A stretch of 64,000 nucleotides of DNA from Sipunculus nudus (GCA_026874595.1 CM049306.1:64922019-64986018); one strand, 5' to 3'; counted from the stretch's first letter, positions 1 to 11,552 are shown. The notes: generated by a model from the letters alone, not told the origin. Numbers and translations: made by a program.

Positions 1-2075
1 AGATATTTTGTCACTTAAGACCAAAAGTGTTAAAGGTAGGAATTTTTTTTTAGTAATACTACTTTAAATAATCAAAATTGAATTGTAAACCAAAAATTAG
101 ATCAAAATCTGTTAAATTTTTTTAAATATTGGCAAAAATATAGAATTGGTACCTTAAATTTTGCCCAAGTTTGACCATGGCATGTTTTTTTCCTGTAACT
201 GCTGTGGATTTAATTTTCAAAGCATGTTTTTGTTACCATTTCAACTGTTAAAACAAAAAATTTGAAACCAGTTGATCAAAAACTGTAGATTTTGTTCAAG
301 TTTTAAAGCACCATGTCATATATTGTTTACACCAAGCTAGTGTTATGCAGTTTACCAGAGCTCAGCTCCCCAGCTTCAGCTCTAATTTCCTTAAATTTTG
401 CATACAGTTAGATGTCCCCCAAATCCTCTACCATACTAAAAGTTTGGTCACTAGGACTGCATTCCTTCGAGATATTAAGAAAAAACTTCATTTTTCCATT
501 AAAACCCCATTGTTACACTTTAAGATTGCCTAATATCAAAACCACTGATCTGACTTTGATAATATATAATATACATATTTTTCTATACATTCGCTATGCA
601 TATGCCAGAAATGATGTCAGTATCGTGTAATTGTTTTAAGTTCTAGGCCCAACCATAATGCACTTTGTAAAAAATCAAGAAATATATTTATCCTCTTTAC
701 ATGAAAATTGCTGAAGGTAGACATTTTTTGCCAGGGATATAACATTATTTAATCAAGATTCAATTGTATTCCCAAAATTAGTTCTGAATTTTTCAAATTT
801 TATAAGTTATTAGCATAAATATAAAATCAGTACCTTAAATTTTGCCCAAGTTTGACCATGGCATGTTTTTTCCCTGTAAGCACTGTTGATTTAATTTTCA
901 TATCTTGCACTGGTAAGGATTTAAGCTTCTAAATTATGAAGTGATAAAAGGAATTGGTCAAAAACTAGCTTTTATGAAAGTTTTTATGAGACCATATCAC
1001 ACCTTGGCTGTACTGAAGCCCCTCTTTTATGTCCCCACATTGACCTTTCAGGCCAATTATGCATGCTTGAAGCGAGGCACTCTGCAGCCAGCTCTTGGGT
1101 GGCTTCAACTGGATCTAACTGTCCAACCCCTCCACTAGTATTTGTTTAGGCCATAAACATAACAATAAACTTTTTTTTAATATTTGGTTTATGATAAGAA
1201 CTTAAAAAAATAAATGGAAAAGGAATTTATAGTTAATGAGTTACAGGGGATTACCTTGCAATTACTGATCATTTATGGATCTTCCATGGATGGCCAAAAT
1301 TGTATTTCAAATAACACCATGCAGTCACCATTGGGTATTTTTCATTTCAACCATAAAAATGAAAAATAAATAATTAAAATAAATTGTTGTTTACTATTAG
1401 GGATTATATGAAGCAAGATAATGATAGACAAGGATGCAGTTGATTATATTAAATTAATCTAAATTTCCAGGTCTTTTCCAGGTGTTTAACTTGTTGGTTT
1501 ATATTTATTACAAAATTAAAATAATAAATAAATATGTCAAAAATTTTAAATATTACTCAGACAAGTGTTCATTAAAGATTTTAATTTGTTTGACTTATAA
1601 CTCATGGTTGTATCAGTTTTTACATGAGACTGGCTAAATAATCAAAATTTATATTGCTGGTTCTTTATTTCAGTTCATAAAATTAAACATTCCCAACTCC
1701 AGTTTGCTCCTGGTTTGATATATTGGGTGTTTTGATCCTTGGATTAATTTTAACACATGTATTAGTTTTATAGCTGAGAATACTTTTCTTTTTTTCCTGA
1801 TACCATTTAAAAAAATATAAATATTCAAATTTTTCCTGTTAGTGCTGTGGATATAATTTTCACAGCATTAACATTTCATCTGTTAAAATCTGAAATTTGA
1901 AACCAATTGATCAAAAACTGTAGATTTTATTCAAGTTTCCAGGTACCATGTCTTCATTGTTTGCATCAGATCAGTATAAATGCAGTGTACTGGGCAGTTA
2001 CATAACACCTTCAGGTCTGACCTACTGCCACTGTGAGTGTCTGGGTCAGGCGGGTCAGGCAGTAATTATCAGAGA

Positions 2076-2162
2076 GCCTCTCTTTCTCTCTCTCTCTGGC
2101 AGTCTAGGTCTCTTTCTCTCTCTTTCTCTCCTCTGCTTTTTCTCTTTCTTTCTCCATCTTTC

Positions 2163-2221
<59 letters not shown>

Positions 2222-2223
2222 CC
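2076..2223. repeat. CT-rich microsatellite inside family A
   Basis: Degenerate then pure CT repeats. The same position of another family A copy holds a CT run at 20816-20871, so the tract belongs to the element and is not a random local expansion. Any protein read through it is an artefact. Confidence 0.9.
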
Positions 2224-2734
2224 CTAATTGCCTCCCTTGCTCCCTCCATCCCATTCTGTTGACAGGTACTATAAACTAGATACATTAGCTATAAATGTTG
2301 ATACAATTTAGAAATGTGAATCAACTGAAATATTCACAATCACATGTATGTTATACTGTAAATTTATAGTAACATTCAGAAACTTGGATTAAAATTATGT
2401 AATGAAAAAAAGGAATAAATGCAAATATTGTTAATTTTTTCTTGGCTCAGTAGAATGGGGAAAAAAATTATTTGCTTTATTTCTCCATCTTTCTTTCTGT
2501 TTTAAATATTTAATGTTCATGAATAAACCTTTTTTTTATAAGCAATGTTGAATTAAATTTCATATCCTGTATGTATATGGAAGGGTGTTGTAACTCTCAC
2601 CATCCCCTTCTTCATCCCACTGAGGCTTTGCTCCTTGGCACTGTGAACAATAGTTCTATGGCTATAGCATAAAATTTAATAATTAAAGAAAATATCTACA
2701 GAGAGACAGAGGCTTTGTAACTCTGATCATAACA

Positions 2735-2755
2735 CCCCCCCCCCCCCCCCCCCCC
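2735..2755. repeat. Poly-C tract
   Basis: An uninterrupted run of about 21 C. Family A copies have similar C runs at 20874-20890, 33845-33856, 53827-53841 and 59250-59270. Most are followed by a variant of an ACTAGATGAAT or AACAAGATGAAT context; this one lies in a different neighbourhood. Confidence 0.9.
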
Positions 2756-3600
2756 ATATCAAGTCATTGCACCTGTGGAATGAGGACGTTATGGCAACTG
2801 TATACATATCATAAAATTGATAAAAAAGGTTTACCAAATAAATTGGATCTCATCAGACAAATGTGTAAACTGTTTAACTGTCAACAGCTTATCAAAAAGA
2901 TAACCAGTGGAAAGGCATGGTCAGGTCTCAAATATTATTTGCAACATTTTCTTCAATCATATAAACCAACCATGGCCCAGATTACCTCTTACTCTCAAAC
3001 ATTATCTACATTTCATCATATTTTTAAGATTTTAACCTTCCAGGTGGTTCAGTACTGTTGCCCATTTGTCCATAGGTACCTATGTACATGCCAGAAATTA
3101 TGTCAATATTGTGTAATATGTAGACGTGAGGGGCATCAAAATAATGCACCTTGTCAAGACTGATCTTGTCAAGATATTATGTCATACAGTCACAAATTCA
3201 TAAATCCCCTATCAGTATAGTTAATCATAACATTTTATCTGTCAAATTGAACTCTTGCAGTTTTCCATACACTATAGATCCTTCAACAAATAGCCTTATC
3301 ATCATTATACCACTGCTTAGCATACTGTCATTGCATTCATATTTGCTCAAATAAATTGCTTTTTTCAACACCTCCCAAATAAATAAAAAATAAACCACTA
3401 TATTTTACTCCAAATTAATCCATCAGTCAGGTTATTTCATATATCATTTACTCACATATTACATTATATTCCTTTATAAAACCCAACATGACCATGATAT
3501 TCTAAGCTTTATCTACTCAATATAGTATCACAATGGTGATACATTTATAGTCCAATCAGGATCAGCTGAGCGCCTAGCCATGACAACATGACACTCAGGC

Positions 3601-3863
3601 CTTCGGAGATAAACTGATAGTGCCCGGAGTCATGATGGCAGTCACAACAGAACGCCCATTCTAAGGGTCGGATCAAAATATTTCCTGTCTGGTATTATTT
3701 TGCATCACAGGCTTATATGGTCGTATCATATGTGCTTAATATCGAAGAAAAAGGGTTGTTACACAAAAATTATTACATTTATTACCTCCTTTCGTCACTG
3801 TGGCACCGATTCACGTGAAGCGGTACTTCTCGTTCGAAACTGAAGTGTCATGACGGGGTCGTG
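3601..3863. other. Unique stretch with an E-box palindrome
   Basis: No family A to F sequence recognised. It is richer in CpG than its surroundings and holds the perfect palindrome TTCACGTGAA at 3810-3819. Around 3660-3705 the minus strand loosely resembles the five-unit repeat at 9.1 kb (CCAGAC, then GATCCG). No convincing exon seen. Confidence 0.35.
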
Positions 3864-3865
3864 TA

Positions 3866-5477
3866 TGTAAACTTGGAAGTCCGAAGCCGGAAACCAAGGA
3901 ATTGTTTTATAAATAATGCAGTTTGAAGCATATACAAAATGCTAACGCTTCAATACCATTTTGCTTTTTCCCGATAGAATAAGATCTTTATTATCATTCT
4001 GTGAACAATTATAGTTATTCATTCTTTGATCTGAAAGTTATGACAATTTTGTGCTCGGAAGCCATCTCGGAAGTCACTCAGATGTGATTCAAATATGTAT
4101 AACTCGGAAGCCACAGAGACGCACTGGTTAACTTGTGGTCAGTTAAGAGCCACAGCCCAAATGCAGTTTCATTATAATTATAGTTGCATGCATATATTTA
4201 AATTGCTTGTGCATGATTCTGCTTTTAATGAGTGTATAATACAATACATTATACAAAATCGGAAAACTATGTTCTCAATTTTTTGTTTTGTAGATTTAAT
4301 ATAAATGTATACAGATATGTGGGTGTATTTTCACATTATATATATCACCCCATGAAATATATTAATAAAATCTAGAGCCATGTGTTGTTTATTGTTTTAT
4401 TGTTTTTCTGTTGATTTTTTTTCAATTGACGTATTTTACAATATATCTATAAAAAAGTATTGATGTTTGTGCCCTGCGGTTTTACAAATTTTCAAAACAT
4501 TAATTTAATGAATATTGTACCTAACAGCATAAAAAATATTGATTAAATATTGAATCGTTCTGCAAAAACAGAAACTATTGTTTTTATATTATCAAAAAAA
4601 TTTACAATCGGCATCATATCTATTTACACATGCATTGTGTATTTCTCTCTGTCAAGGTATTGTTAATGTTTGTGTTTTCCTTTTAAATTTGCAGGATAAG
4701 TCTGATGAAATCATTATCAAACAAATTATTGTAAAGCATCATGTATATTATGCTATTTAGGCAAAATTTCAAAACATGAATTGAAACAGGTTCCGTTTAC
4801 AGCAGGAACATATAGGGGAAAATATCACATTTTGATTTTATATATATATATGGAAGAGGAAAATAAATATTTCATTCAAAACAACCTTGTAAAAATATTT
4901 ACTGGACGTTTTGAGGTTCTGTCAAATTTTCTGTTTATGTCTCTATGATATTATCAGGGTAATTTTTATAGGGACACATTCGTAATGTGAATAAAATATT
5001 ATCAAAACCTTTATTTTTTTTCATGTTTCCATCATCATAAAATACGGTAACAGCGAAAAATATTGACGAGTTAATGTAATCTTGTTTTACAAAATGAAAT
5101 AAAATATCAATATAATATATTATAAAAAACAGCATCATGAATGTTACAAAACTGATTGAGTTTATGTAAAAAATGTCATATTGAAGAAATTGAAAATGCT
5201 TGACACGTTGCTGACGATATGATGACCAGTGTATTAGCCATTACTGGCTTCCGAGTTTTACACATTTGGACTATAACCGAGCATTTCAGAGCAAATAGTC
5301 TATTACTTCGGATGGATAACCTTGATTTTTTTTACAAAATGATAGAATAGACCTTATTCTATCAATAAAAATAAAATGATACTTTCCATTGATGTAGTAG
5401 CATTTTAATTATGCTTCGATCATTGCTTTATTTTAAAAAATCCTTGCTTCCGACTTCGGACTTCCGAGTTTTACACA
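3866..5477. mobile_element. 1.6 kb element with long inverted arms
   Basis: The left arm (about 3866-4110) reads TGTAAACTTGGAAGTCCGAA and inward to GATAGAATAAGATC and CTCGGAAGCCA. The right arm (about 5225-5477), reverse complemented, reads TGTGTAAAACTCGGAAGTCC, then TGATAGAATAAGGTC and CTCGGAAGCCA. TA sits at both outer edges (3864-3865 and 5478-5479), compatible with a TA target duplication. Each arm repeats its own terminal motif internally (near 4090 and 5245). The centre is AT-rich with no transposase-like frame. I infer a non-autonomous DNA transposon or foldback element; the superfamily is not assigned. Confidence 0.6.
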
Positions 5478-5761
5478 TAGCCGTCTGGGAATCCCCTACA
5501 GGATATTATGATTCTCCCGCTGAAGCCGTGAAGATGAATTTTTTCAAGTGAAACCAGCCTCGGTATTAAAAACTGCTGCACGAATACACGTAAGTCAACC
5601 GAGGAAGTAATAATTATTATTTTCCCCAACAGAATTTCGTCACATTTTGTCTTAACTCAGGAAAATAACAGTTCTAGAAGTAGATGAAAATTAAAAAGTA
5701 GTGTCAGAAATGGCGTGCACATCTGCACATACTAGAATTGATGCGAACCCAATAGCTTGTA

Positions 5762-5813
5762 CTGTCACCCCATCGTTCTTCAGTTAATCTAAAATCGACG
5801 TTTGGGGTGACAG
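5762..5813. repeat. 11-bp perfect inverted repeat
   Basis: CTGTCACCCCA at 5762-5772 is exactly complementary to TGGGGTGACAG at 5803-5813, with about 30 bases between. It lies just upstream of a solo family A 3' terminus. It could be part of a diverged element end or an operator-like hairpin; function unknown. Confidence 0.6.
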
Positions 5814-5819
5814 GCTGTG

Positions 5820-5853
5820 GCTACTGAGCGCCGTGACCCATGGGTCCCTTGTT
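5820..5853 (+). mobile_element. Solo family A 3' terminus
   Basis: Decayed inverted arm CTACTGAGCGCC, then the intact hairpin GACCCATGGGTC and the end CCCTTGTT. No family A body is recognisable immediately upstream, so this is a terminal relic or the end of a family A variant with an unrelated interior. Confidence 0.6.
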
Positions 5854-6228
5854 TTGTATGAACTCCTGCAAGCGCGCCTGGGCCCGTAAAAATCTGCCTT
5901 CAAGTAGTAGAAAAATAGCCCTTCTATTACATTCTTAGATGCCCTTAATATCCATAATGAAAAGTATTACCCGACGTTGCCGTTCGTTTAATTTGAGCCT
6001 TAAAAATTAGTCAGGTTGTGCCTATATATACGTGGAACGATCGTTATACTCGTGCGCGAGAGAAGAAAAACCACCGGGAAACCCCCATCAAATTTTGTTA
6101 TTCTGGCGAAACAGGCCGATTAAAATATTGAGCAATTAGAAATGGTTCTTATTTGATTACAAATAAAGCTGACGCTTATCGCTGTCGCATTAAATGAAAG
6201 TTCTCTCGACATTCATACTGTCAACCGA

Positions 6229-6402
6229 CCAATGTTGGCATTTAAACCATGTGACATGTCGATTTGCATAAACACTTGCCTGGAACAAGCAGACGTTCTT
6301 GTGATTGGCGGAGCAATCACGTGTCACAGCCAGAGAGCCAATAAGAGGTTCGTAGTAAAAGTTCACCCCATGTGACTTCATTCAGGACTATTTTGGCGGG
6401 AA
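6229..6402 (+). promoter_or_regulatory. Promoter-like segment (CCAAT, E-box, E2F-type)
   Basis: CCAAT at 6229-6233, inverted CCAAT (ATTGG) at 6304-6308, CACGTG at 6318-6323, CCAAT at 6338-6342, and TTTTGGCGGGAAAA at 6391-6404, which matches the E2F consensus. A TATATATA-like run lies upstream at 6023-6030. The cluster is in one of the few CpG-containing, non-repeat parts of the window and sits directly before the ATG at 6404. The motif identities are established knowledge; activity here is inference. Confidence 0.4.
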
Positions 6403-6403
6403 A

Positions 6404-6467
6404 ATGTTCACTGCCATTGGGTCGCTTATGTTGGTTTTAATTTTTCAGCTACAGTCATGGTCGCACC
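6404..6467 (+). CDS. Candidate first coding exon, signal peptide
   Basis: From the ATG at 6404 the frame reads MFTAIGSLMLVLIFQLQSWS and one more residue (H), then meets the strong donor C|GTGAGT at 6468. The 21 residues have the shape of a secretory signal: short start, hydrophobic core (LMLVLIF), polar end. The exon ends in phase 1, the usual phase for signal-peptide exons of secreted and extracellular proteins. It lies immediately downstream of the promoter-like cluster. The frame would stop two codons past the donor (GAG TAG), so splicing is required. The gene family is unknown. An accidental hydrophobic ORF remains possible. Confidence 0.35.
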
Positions 6468-6473
6468 GTGAGT

Positions 6474-7480
6474 AGCCTATATAAAGCAAATGACGCGGGC
6501 CTATTAGATGGAACCTGCAACTGACGATGTGTAACGCACAATCTCCACAAATCAGATGTTTGGTATTACAAGAACTGCTTCATTTTAATAGTTCTGTGGC
6601 GATCATGACAGGGTTTTGCGACCACAGCTATCAGAACACGCATAAAATTTTAGCGACCGTCTTTTTTGGTTGTGTTTCTTTTTAACTGCCTTTGTTAAAT
6701 TATTTCATTTTATTAATTGCCTTTAAAACAAACAGATATTTTCTGACCGTACGGCATTACTTGTTTAGACGTAGACGAGATAGAGATCAACATTGCTCGC
6801 TCAGTCATTAATTACAGAAAAATAAAAAAAGTCCAGCATTACTTCCATTAGGCACCGTGCCTCTCATTGATTTTTTGTTTGTTTGTTTCTGATTCTTTTT
6901 GCTGGTACTTTATTTACAAGAGGGTTTTAAAAAGTCAAGAAAGTAACAATAGATTGGCAAAAATATATTGAGAAATAAGACTTAATGTCCATGAGTAATC
7001 TTACAAATATTATAGTATGGACACAACTGCATGCTTGTATATCAGAGTATGACCTGTCAGATGCAAAAAGTCAATGCCAATGAAATTTTGTTTTATTATA
7101 ATCAAGCGGGGCATCTGATAACTAGCAATGAAAAGCAAACAAATGTGACCTAGTTTTTAAAACCAAAAACAAATAGAAATGAATACTCCTAAGCCTTTGG
7201 GCAGTTAATGTTATATAATACAAATATATCATGAATGGTTAATTATATTTTTAGCTTTCAATTACTTTTTTTTCATTATTACCAAAAAATATAAGGGCCT
7301 GTAATTTTTCTTGCGGGCCTGTGAAACCTGTATGCATGTCAGCAGTAGCACTAATTGTTATAAAATGAAAGTCCATGCCGGTGGTGAAGTTTAAATAATA
7401 CACTGGAGTCTCAGGGCCTGTATTACGACTGTTTTTTTTTGTTTTTTAAACTTTTGCATGAAATATCATGCACAAATAAG
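6474..7480. other. Low-repeat stretch, possible intron
   Basis: AT-rich DNA without recognisable family A to F sequence, hairpin ends or convincing exon. It would be the first intron if the two exon candidates on either side belong to one gene. GGGCCTGT is repeated near 7294, 7314 and 7414, which may be an old repeat. Confidence 0.3.
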
Positions 7481-7541
7481 GACTGTATATTGGCGATGCC
7501 ATTCCAAATCATATACTGGCTGTCAAAGACATCTGCAGAAG
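7481..7541 (+). CDS. Candidate second coding exon
   Basis: A segment between CACAAATAAG|G and CAGAAG|GTGAGT. If joined to the phase-1 exon ending at 6467, the frame stays open: arginine across the junction, then LYIGDAIPNHILAVKDIC and R, leaving phase 2. The donor is a close consensus match. The acceptor is weaker, because the T-rich run (7431-7447) sits well upstream of the AG. A second GTAAGT donor follows at 7561. No family recognised; the case rests on frame compatibility and the donor. Confidence 0.22.
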
Positions 7542-8214
7542 GTGAGTGGCATAATCAGGGTAAGTCCAATATATGGGTTTATCTTTCAAATAAGTACAGT
7601 TTTTCATATATTTGTATAAACATTTTATATATTCTACTACCTTATAAGGCATTGACTTTAATTAATAAAGTGTTAATTTATTACCATCCTTCTTAAGTAT
7701 ACCTCTTCATTTGCAAAGGAAATCTCAAATCGCACTCATTCATAAAATTCTGGCACTCGCGTACAACACAAAATAAAATTGTCTGCAAATTTATGTGAGA
7801 TCCAGAAAAGGCTTACAATCCTAATTAGAATCTGTGCAATGAGATAAACATCAGTTATAATGCTTTCATGATAACATGCTTGACCATTATTGGAAAAGTA
7901 CTTGATCACTTTTCACATACGTGAATATTTGACATGTACATGTACAAAGCATATTCTAAAACATTTTGTACCCGAATACAAGATTTTAAGCCTGTAATGA
8001 AACACAAAATCTATTCAGAGATACCTTGTTGTACATGTTGAATGGAATATGGGTATGTAATATGACATACACCTCACATATGCAAAAAACGGTAAAAAAA
8101 GGTGTAGTAAACTGCGGATCCTCCTTAAAAAAAATTTTCCTCCCTACCTGATGATTTTTTGGGGACGAATGTTAGCCCCAACACAAAATTTTTAAGGATG
8201 GCCTAAACAGAGTG
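7542..8214. other. Low-repeat AT-rich stretch
   Basis: Nothing supportable is seen: no long frame, no element ends, no tandem array. Confidence 0.3.
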
Positions 8215-8224
8215 ATTGTTCTTA

Positions 8225-8335
8225 TCAGTCACTTCACACCTGACGCGTGCCCCAGCGCGGTAGCCAATGACCTGATTACCGATGACCGACCCCTCGGACC
8301 AGTAAGCTCCGCCTACTTTAGTTTGACAGTTCTCC
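8225..8335. promoter_or_regulatory. GC-rich, CpG-containing island
   Basis: About 110 bases with CpG-rich words (GACGCGTGCCCCAGCGCGG, CCGATGACCGACCCCTCGG, CTCCGCC) inside very AT-rich DNA, with CCAAT at 8262-8266. It could be a promoter or short first exon in either direction: plus-strand ATG ACC GAC CCC TCG GAC meets CA|GTAAGC. The evidence is composition and weak motifs only. Confidence 0.2.
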
Positions 8336-9088
8336 AGTTGTCATGTTGCCTAATAAAATCCTTTTATTAACATTGATAAACCATTAAATTTTATAATTTA
8401 TATATTGAAACCAATTCTCATCGGAACATTTAGTGAAAAAATGTCCCAATTAACTTAAACACCTACAACTTACATAATATATAATTATGATGAAATACAG
8501 AGAGTGAGAATTGTAGTAATAGACTGGCCTTAGTACATTACACACCTCCCCTTCCCCATAAAAATTTTAATTTTTAAACAAAATTAAAATTTTCTACATA
8601 AAATAGTCATGAATACCAGTACAATCATTCCAACATGTATATCTGTGCACAGTGATTAAAAGGTGAATCTCAGACATTAAGACTGATGTTTACTGTAACA
8701 AATTTGTTAGCATTTGGAAAAAAAAATGTTGATGTGGGGTCATTTTAAGTCATTACTTGCGTATCTGACGTATGAAATGTACACATTCATATTGTATGAT
8801 TCAAATATGTAAGACAAGTAGCACATTAGCGTGAGTATTTCACATTTATGTGACCTCTTCTTGCACTCATTAAGTGTCAATACATTCTATATACTCAATA
8901 ATCTAATAACGTTTGCACATATCCACTTGCATCCTGTCATTTAAGCTCTAAATGACATCATAAAACACCCATGAATATCCTTATCGGTGTTTATACCTCT
9001 GTCTGTCCCATATATATTCACACAGGAATACTTACGACACCCAAATATGATCCCATTAACCAAAATAAAACAAAAAAAATTGCCAAAT
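8336..9088. other. AT-rich stretch without recognised features
   Basis: No element termini, arrays or exon-like frames stood out on either strand. Confidence 0.3.
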
Positions 9089-9595
9089 ACCATACCAGAC
9101 GCTCATTTCTGATCCGCCCTTATTAGGTAAACAAATGACAGTGTAACTCTTCCCTTATTCTGTAATATATCACTGATCAGGGCCCCTTCACACTGACAGA
9201 ACTTAGAAACAAAATTGCCTAATACCATACTAGACGCTCATTTCTGATCCATCTTCAACAGGTATGTCAGTGATACACTTAAAACTCTGTTTTGTGCCAC
9301 CGAACAGGCAGGTTGACACTGAGAGAATCTTACCCAAAAAAAATACTATACCAGACACTCATTTCTGATCCGTCCTTACCAGGTAATATATAGCAGTGTA
9401 ACAATTTACTCATTTAGTCCTATACCACTGAATAGGCAGGTTTCTGCTGACAAAACATTGAAACAAAATTCCCTAATACCATACCAGACGCTCATTTCTG
9501 ATCCGTCTTTAACAAGTAAGCCAGTGTATCACTAATAATTCTGTTCTGTGCCAATACCATACCAGACGCTCATTTCTGATCCATCCTTTCTAGGT
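9089..9595. repeat. Five-unit tandem repeat, about 120-135 bp period
   Basis: Units begin near 9089, 9224, 9345, 9478 and 9556, giving spacings of 135, 121, 133 and a short 78. Each contains the block CCAGACGCTCATTTCTGATC with few changes (ATACTAGACGCTC, CCAGACACTC), followed by a looser spacer. The block is much better conserved than the spacer. Confidence 0.85.
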
Positions 9596-9599
9596 AAAT

Positions 9600-10700
9600 A
9601 TATGGCAAGACATATACTATAGTATACTATAGGAACAGTACATTCATGACAATGTGAATTATTTGTTAAACACATCCATATATATATATAAAAAGATATA
9701 ACTGTTACCCTAGTCGGTTAAGACTCCCATAGACCAGGTTTTACATTTTCAGTCTATTAATAAGACGTGTGAAGGATCCTTGAACAGTTCCCTCTCTTCA
9801 TCACACTTAACAGACAAAGTAAAACAAAAATACATAAATAAATAAAATCATGATGGGAATGTATGAAATTTGCAACTTCTGCTTACATGTATGGGATGTT
9901 CAAAAGCATGGTCCGTCCCTACATTACATAAAATATATATAGCTGTTGAACTGAAGCTATAGTGTACTACTTGTCACTGTCAACAGTAAGACTTATATTG
10001 GTTGAATTATATAATCATTGTCACACCGTTCAGCTATAAGCTACTGATAATTACTTATTCAAAAGTGTGTAACACGTTAATACACACAATAAAGGATAAA
10101 TTTAAAATGTAAAAATACATATCAGTATTTTGAAAACTAGAATATACACGTACAATAAGTAACACGTGTATCAACGGCTGTATGTATCAACTAATTATGC
10201 TTATTCACAGTAATATAGTGCATTTCTACTATACTACAATGGATGTTCACACCTGATCCAACCATGCTTGTAGATTTTATAAGTGTTGGCCATACATGTC
10301 TGTGCTGGCTACCACCTAGAAAGCACATCTTCGATTTAAATTAGAATATGACAATTATTATAACACAAATGCGCATGTATATCTTACGTATCTCTGTTAG
10401 ATCACCATGCCGAACATTCATAAGAAAAAATAAGCAAAATTTTCAACTGTTTTCTGATTATACAATAACTGATATCATGAACTGAGATTGATCAAGTTGC
10501 AGCCGGTTATTACCTTGCCTTAAGACTTATACCTCGTTATTTCACAGAACATCTTGGAAATAAAACATACTAGTATATATATTAGCTTAGTGATGCATCC
10601 CAATTCCTCAGATGCACATGCATTCAGGTTATATATATGCGCTTAAAGTTGATATTGATATATAATCAAACTAACGACCATGCAGTTAATTATCTCAAGA
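9600..10700. other. AT-rich stretch without recognised features
   Basis: Short AT dinucleotide runs (near 9675 and 9935) and no element ends. Isolated splice-like signals occur, but no frame longer than a few dozen codons can be defended. Confidence 0.3.
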
Positions 10701-10709
10701 TTATTTTTT

Positions 10710-10795
10710 TTAAGAAAAGGAGGAGTAAACCATAAATATCTGTCCCACTTGACTACCAGACATCAGCGTACCAGCAATATAAACCGAAAAACATC
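10710..10795 (-). CDS. Exon-like minus-strand frame (terminal exon?)
   Basis: Read on the minus strand, the acceptor CTGTTTACAG is followed by GA and an open frame CFSVYIAGTLMSGSQVGQIF, then a few residues to a TAA. It could be a 3'-terminal exon or chance. No family recognised and no link to neighbouring candidates can be proven. Confidence 0.13.
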
Positions 10796-11108
10796 CTGTA
10801 AACAGATCACATTACTCTGTGAGTTACTTAGTTCTTTATGAAGCACTTTCTTAATAAAACTCAGATTTACCATAAAAGGTGTGACTTTAAACCAGGAATG
10901 TATTCAAGTTTTAAGATACAACTTGCATCCTGAATTGCACTGCTTGTCAATATACACACACCTGACAGATATAAGTTTAAAAGGTTAAAATACTAGCTAA
11001 TTCTATTAAAGATAAACCAGTTGCATATATTTTGGAATTCTCATATAACTCCTACATTTTTTAACAACATTTAACTGCCATATTATTTTAAAATTTTTTG
11101 TAATCCTA

Positions 11109-11388
11109 TCAGAAGAATATATAAAATGCATATACAGATATTGATACCATAGTTATTCTGTTCTGCTGCATGGCTGGGAATGGCTCCATTGCTCCTGATA
11201 GCTGTCCACGCGTCCTGGGGTTTGTTTCCTCTGACCTGTGTTCCATGAGACATATGAGTGGCGGCATCACAAGCATCGAGCTCTTCTCTTGTAAATTGGC
11301 ATCACTAGTTGCTTCTTTCCCAAGTGACTTTTTCTCAGTGCTCTTGATATTGAGTTGAAAACCATAGCCAGTGATCAGATCTATGTCA
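11109..11388 (-). CDS. Exon-like minus-strand frame, 93 codons
   Basis: After a possible acceptor AACCAAACAG at 11398-11389 the minus strand is open for 92 codons to a TGA. The start reads DIDLITGYGFQLNIKSTEKK, followed by a charged and polar region and then MLVMPPLICLM. Residue composition is ordinary and this is not family A to F sequence. GYGF recalls the PDZ binding-loop motif, but the following residues do not fit a PDZ domain, so I assign no function. It joins in frame to the candidate ending at 11553 (phase 2). Confidence 0.22.
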
Positions 11389-11552
11389 CTGTTTGGTTAT
11401 ATTCTTAAGGGTACATCAGCAGGTTAGCTTCTTCTTGCCTGGATGGATCACAACAGGCTTTCACTGGAGCAGCTTAGGTACTGTTGCAAGAACATTCTAC
11501 ATGAATTTACTGTATAATTGCAGATATGCTTGTAAGGTATATTTTGACTTAC

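Larger units (their letters stand above)
1..3600 (+). mobile_element. Family A element, 5' part outside the window
   Basis: The stretch contains the long-period family A core (TTAGATGTCCCC near 409, CCTAATATCAAAACCACTGA near 527, CTTAAATTTTGCCCAAG near 834), the CT/poly-C slot, and the same tail that precedes the complete family A 3' end at 55499 (shared GTCATACAGTCACAAATTCA near 3180 and 55084). A decayed 3' terminus (TCAGCTGAGCG) lies near 3564-3580, after which the match to other copies stops. There is no coding capacity: short open frames here are repeat translations. Assignment rests on side-by-side similarity inside this window. Confidence 0.6.

Noticed and set aside
2055-2285. Arginine/glutamate-rich minus-strand frame
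   Set aside because: Translation of the reverse strand of the CT repeat.
5502-5551. Possible small terminal exon after CCCCTACAG (peptide YYDSPAEAVKMNFFK)
   Set aside because: Sixteen codons with a mediocre acceptor and no partner exon; too weak to list as a feature.
9089-9595. CRISPR-like array
   Set aside because: Repeat blocks are imperfect, spacing is irregular and over 100 bp, and the context is clearly eukaryotic.
11300-11388. PDZ-like GYGF motif in the minus-strand frame
   Set aside because: The four residues fit the PDZ loop, but the following sequence lacks the expected strand and glycine pattern.
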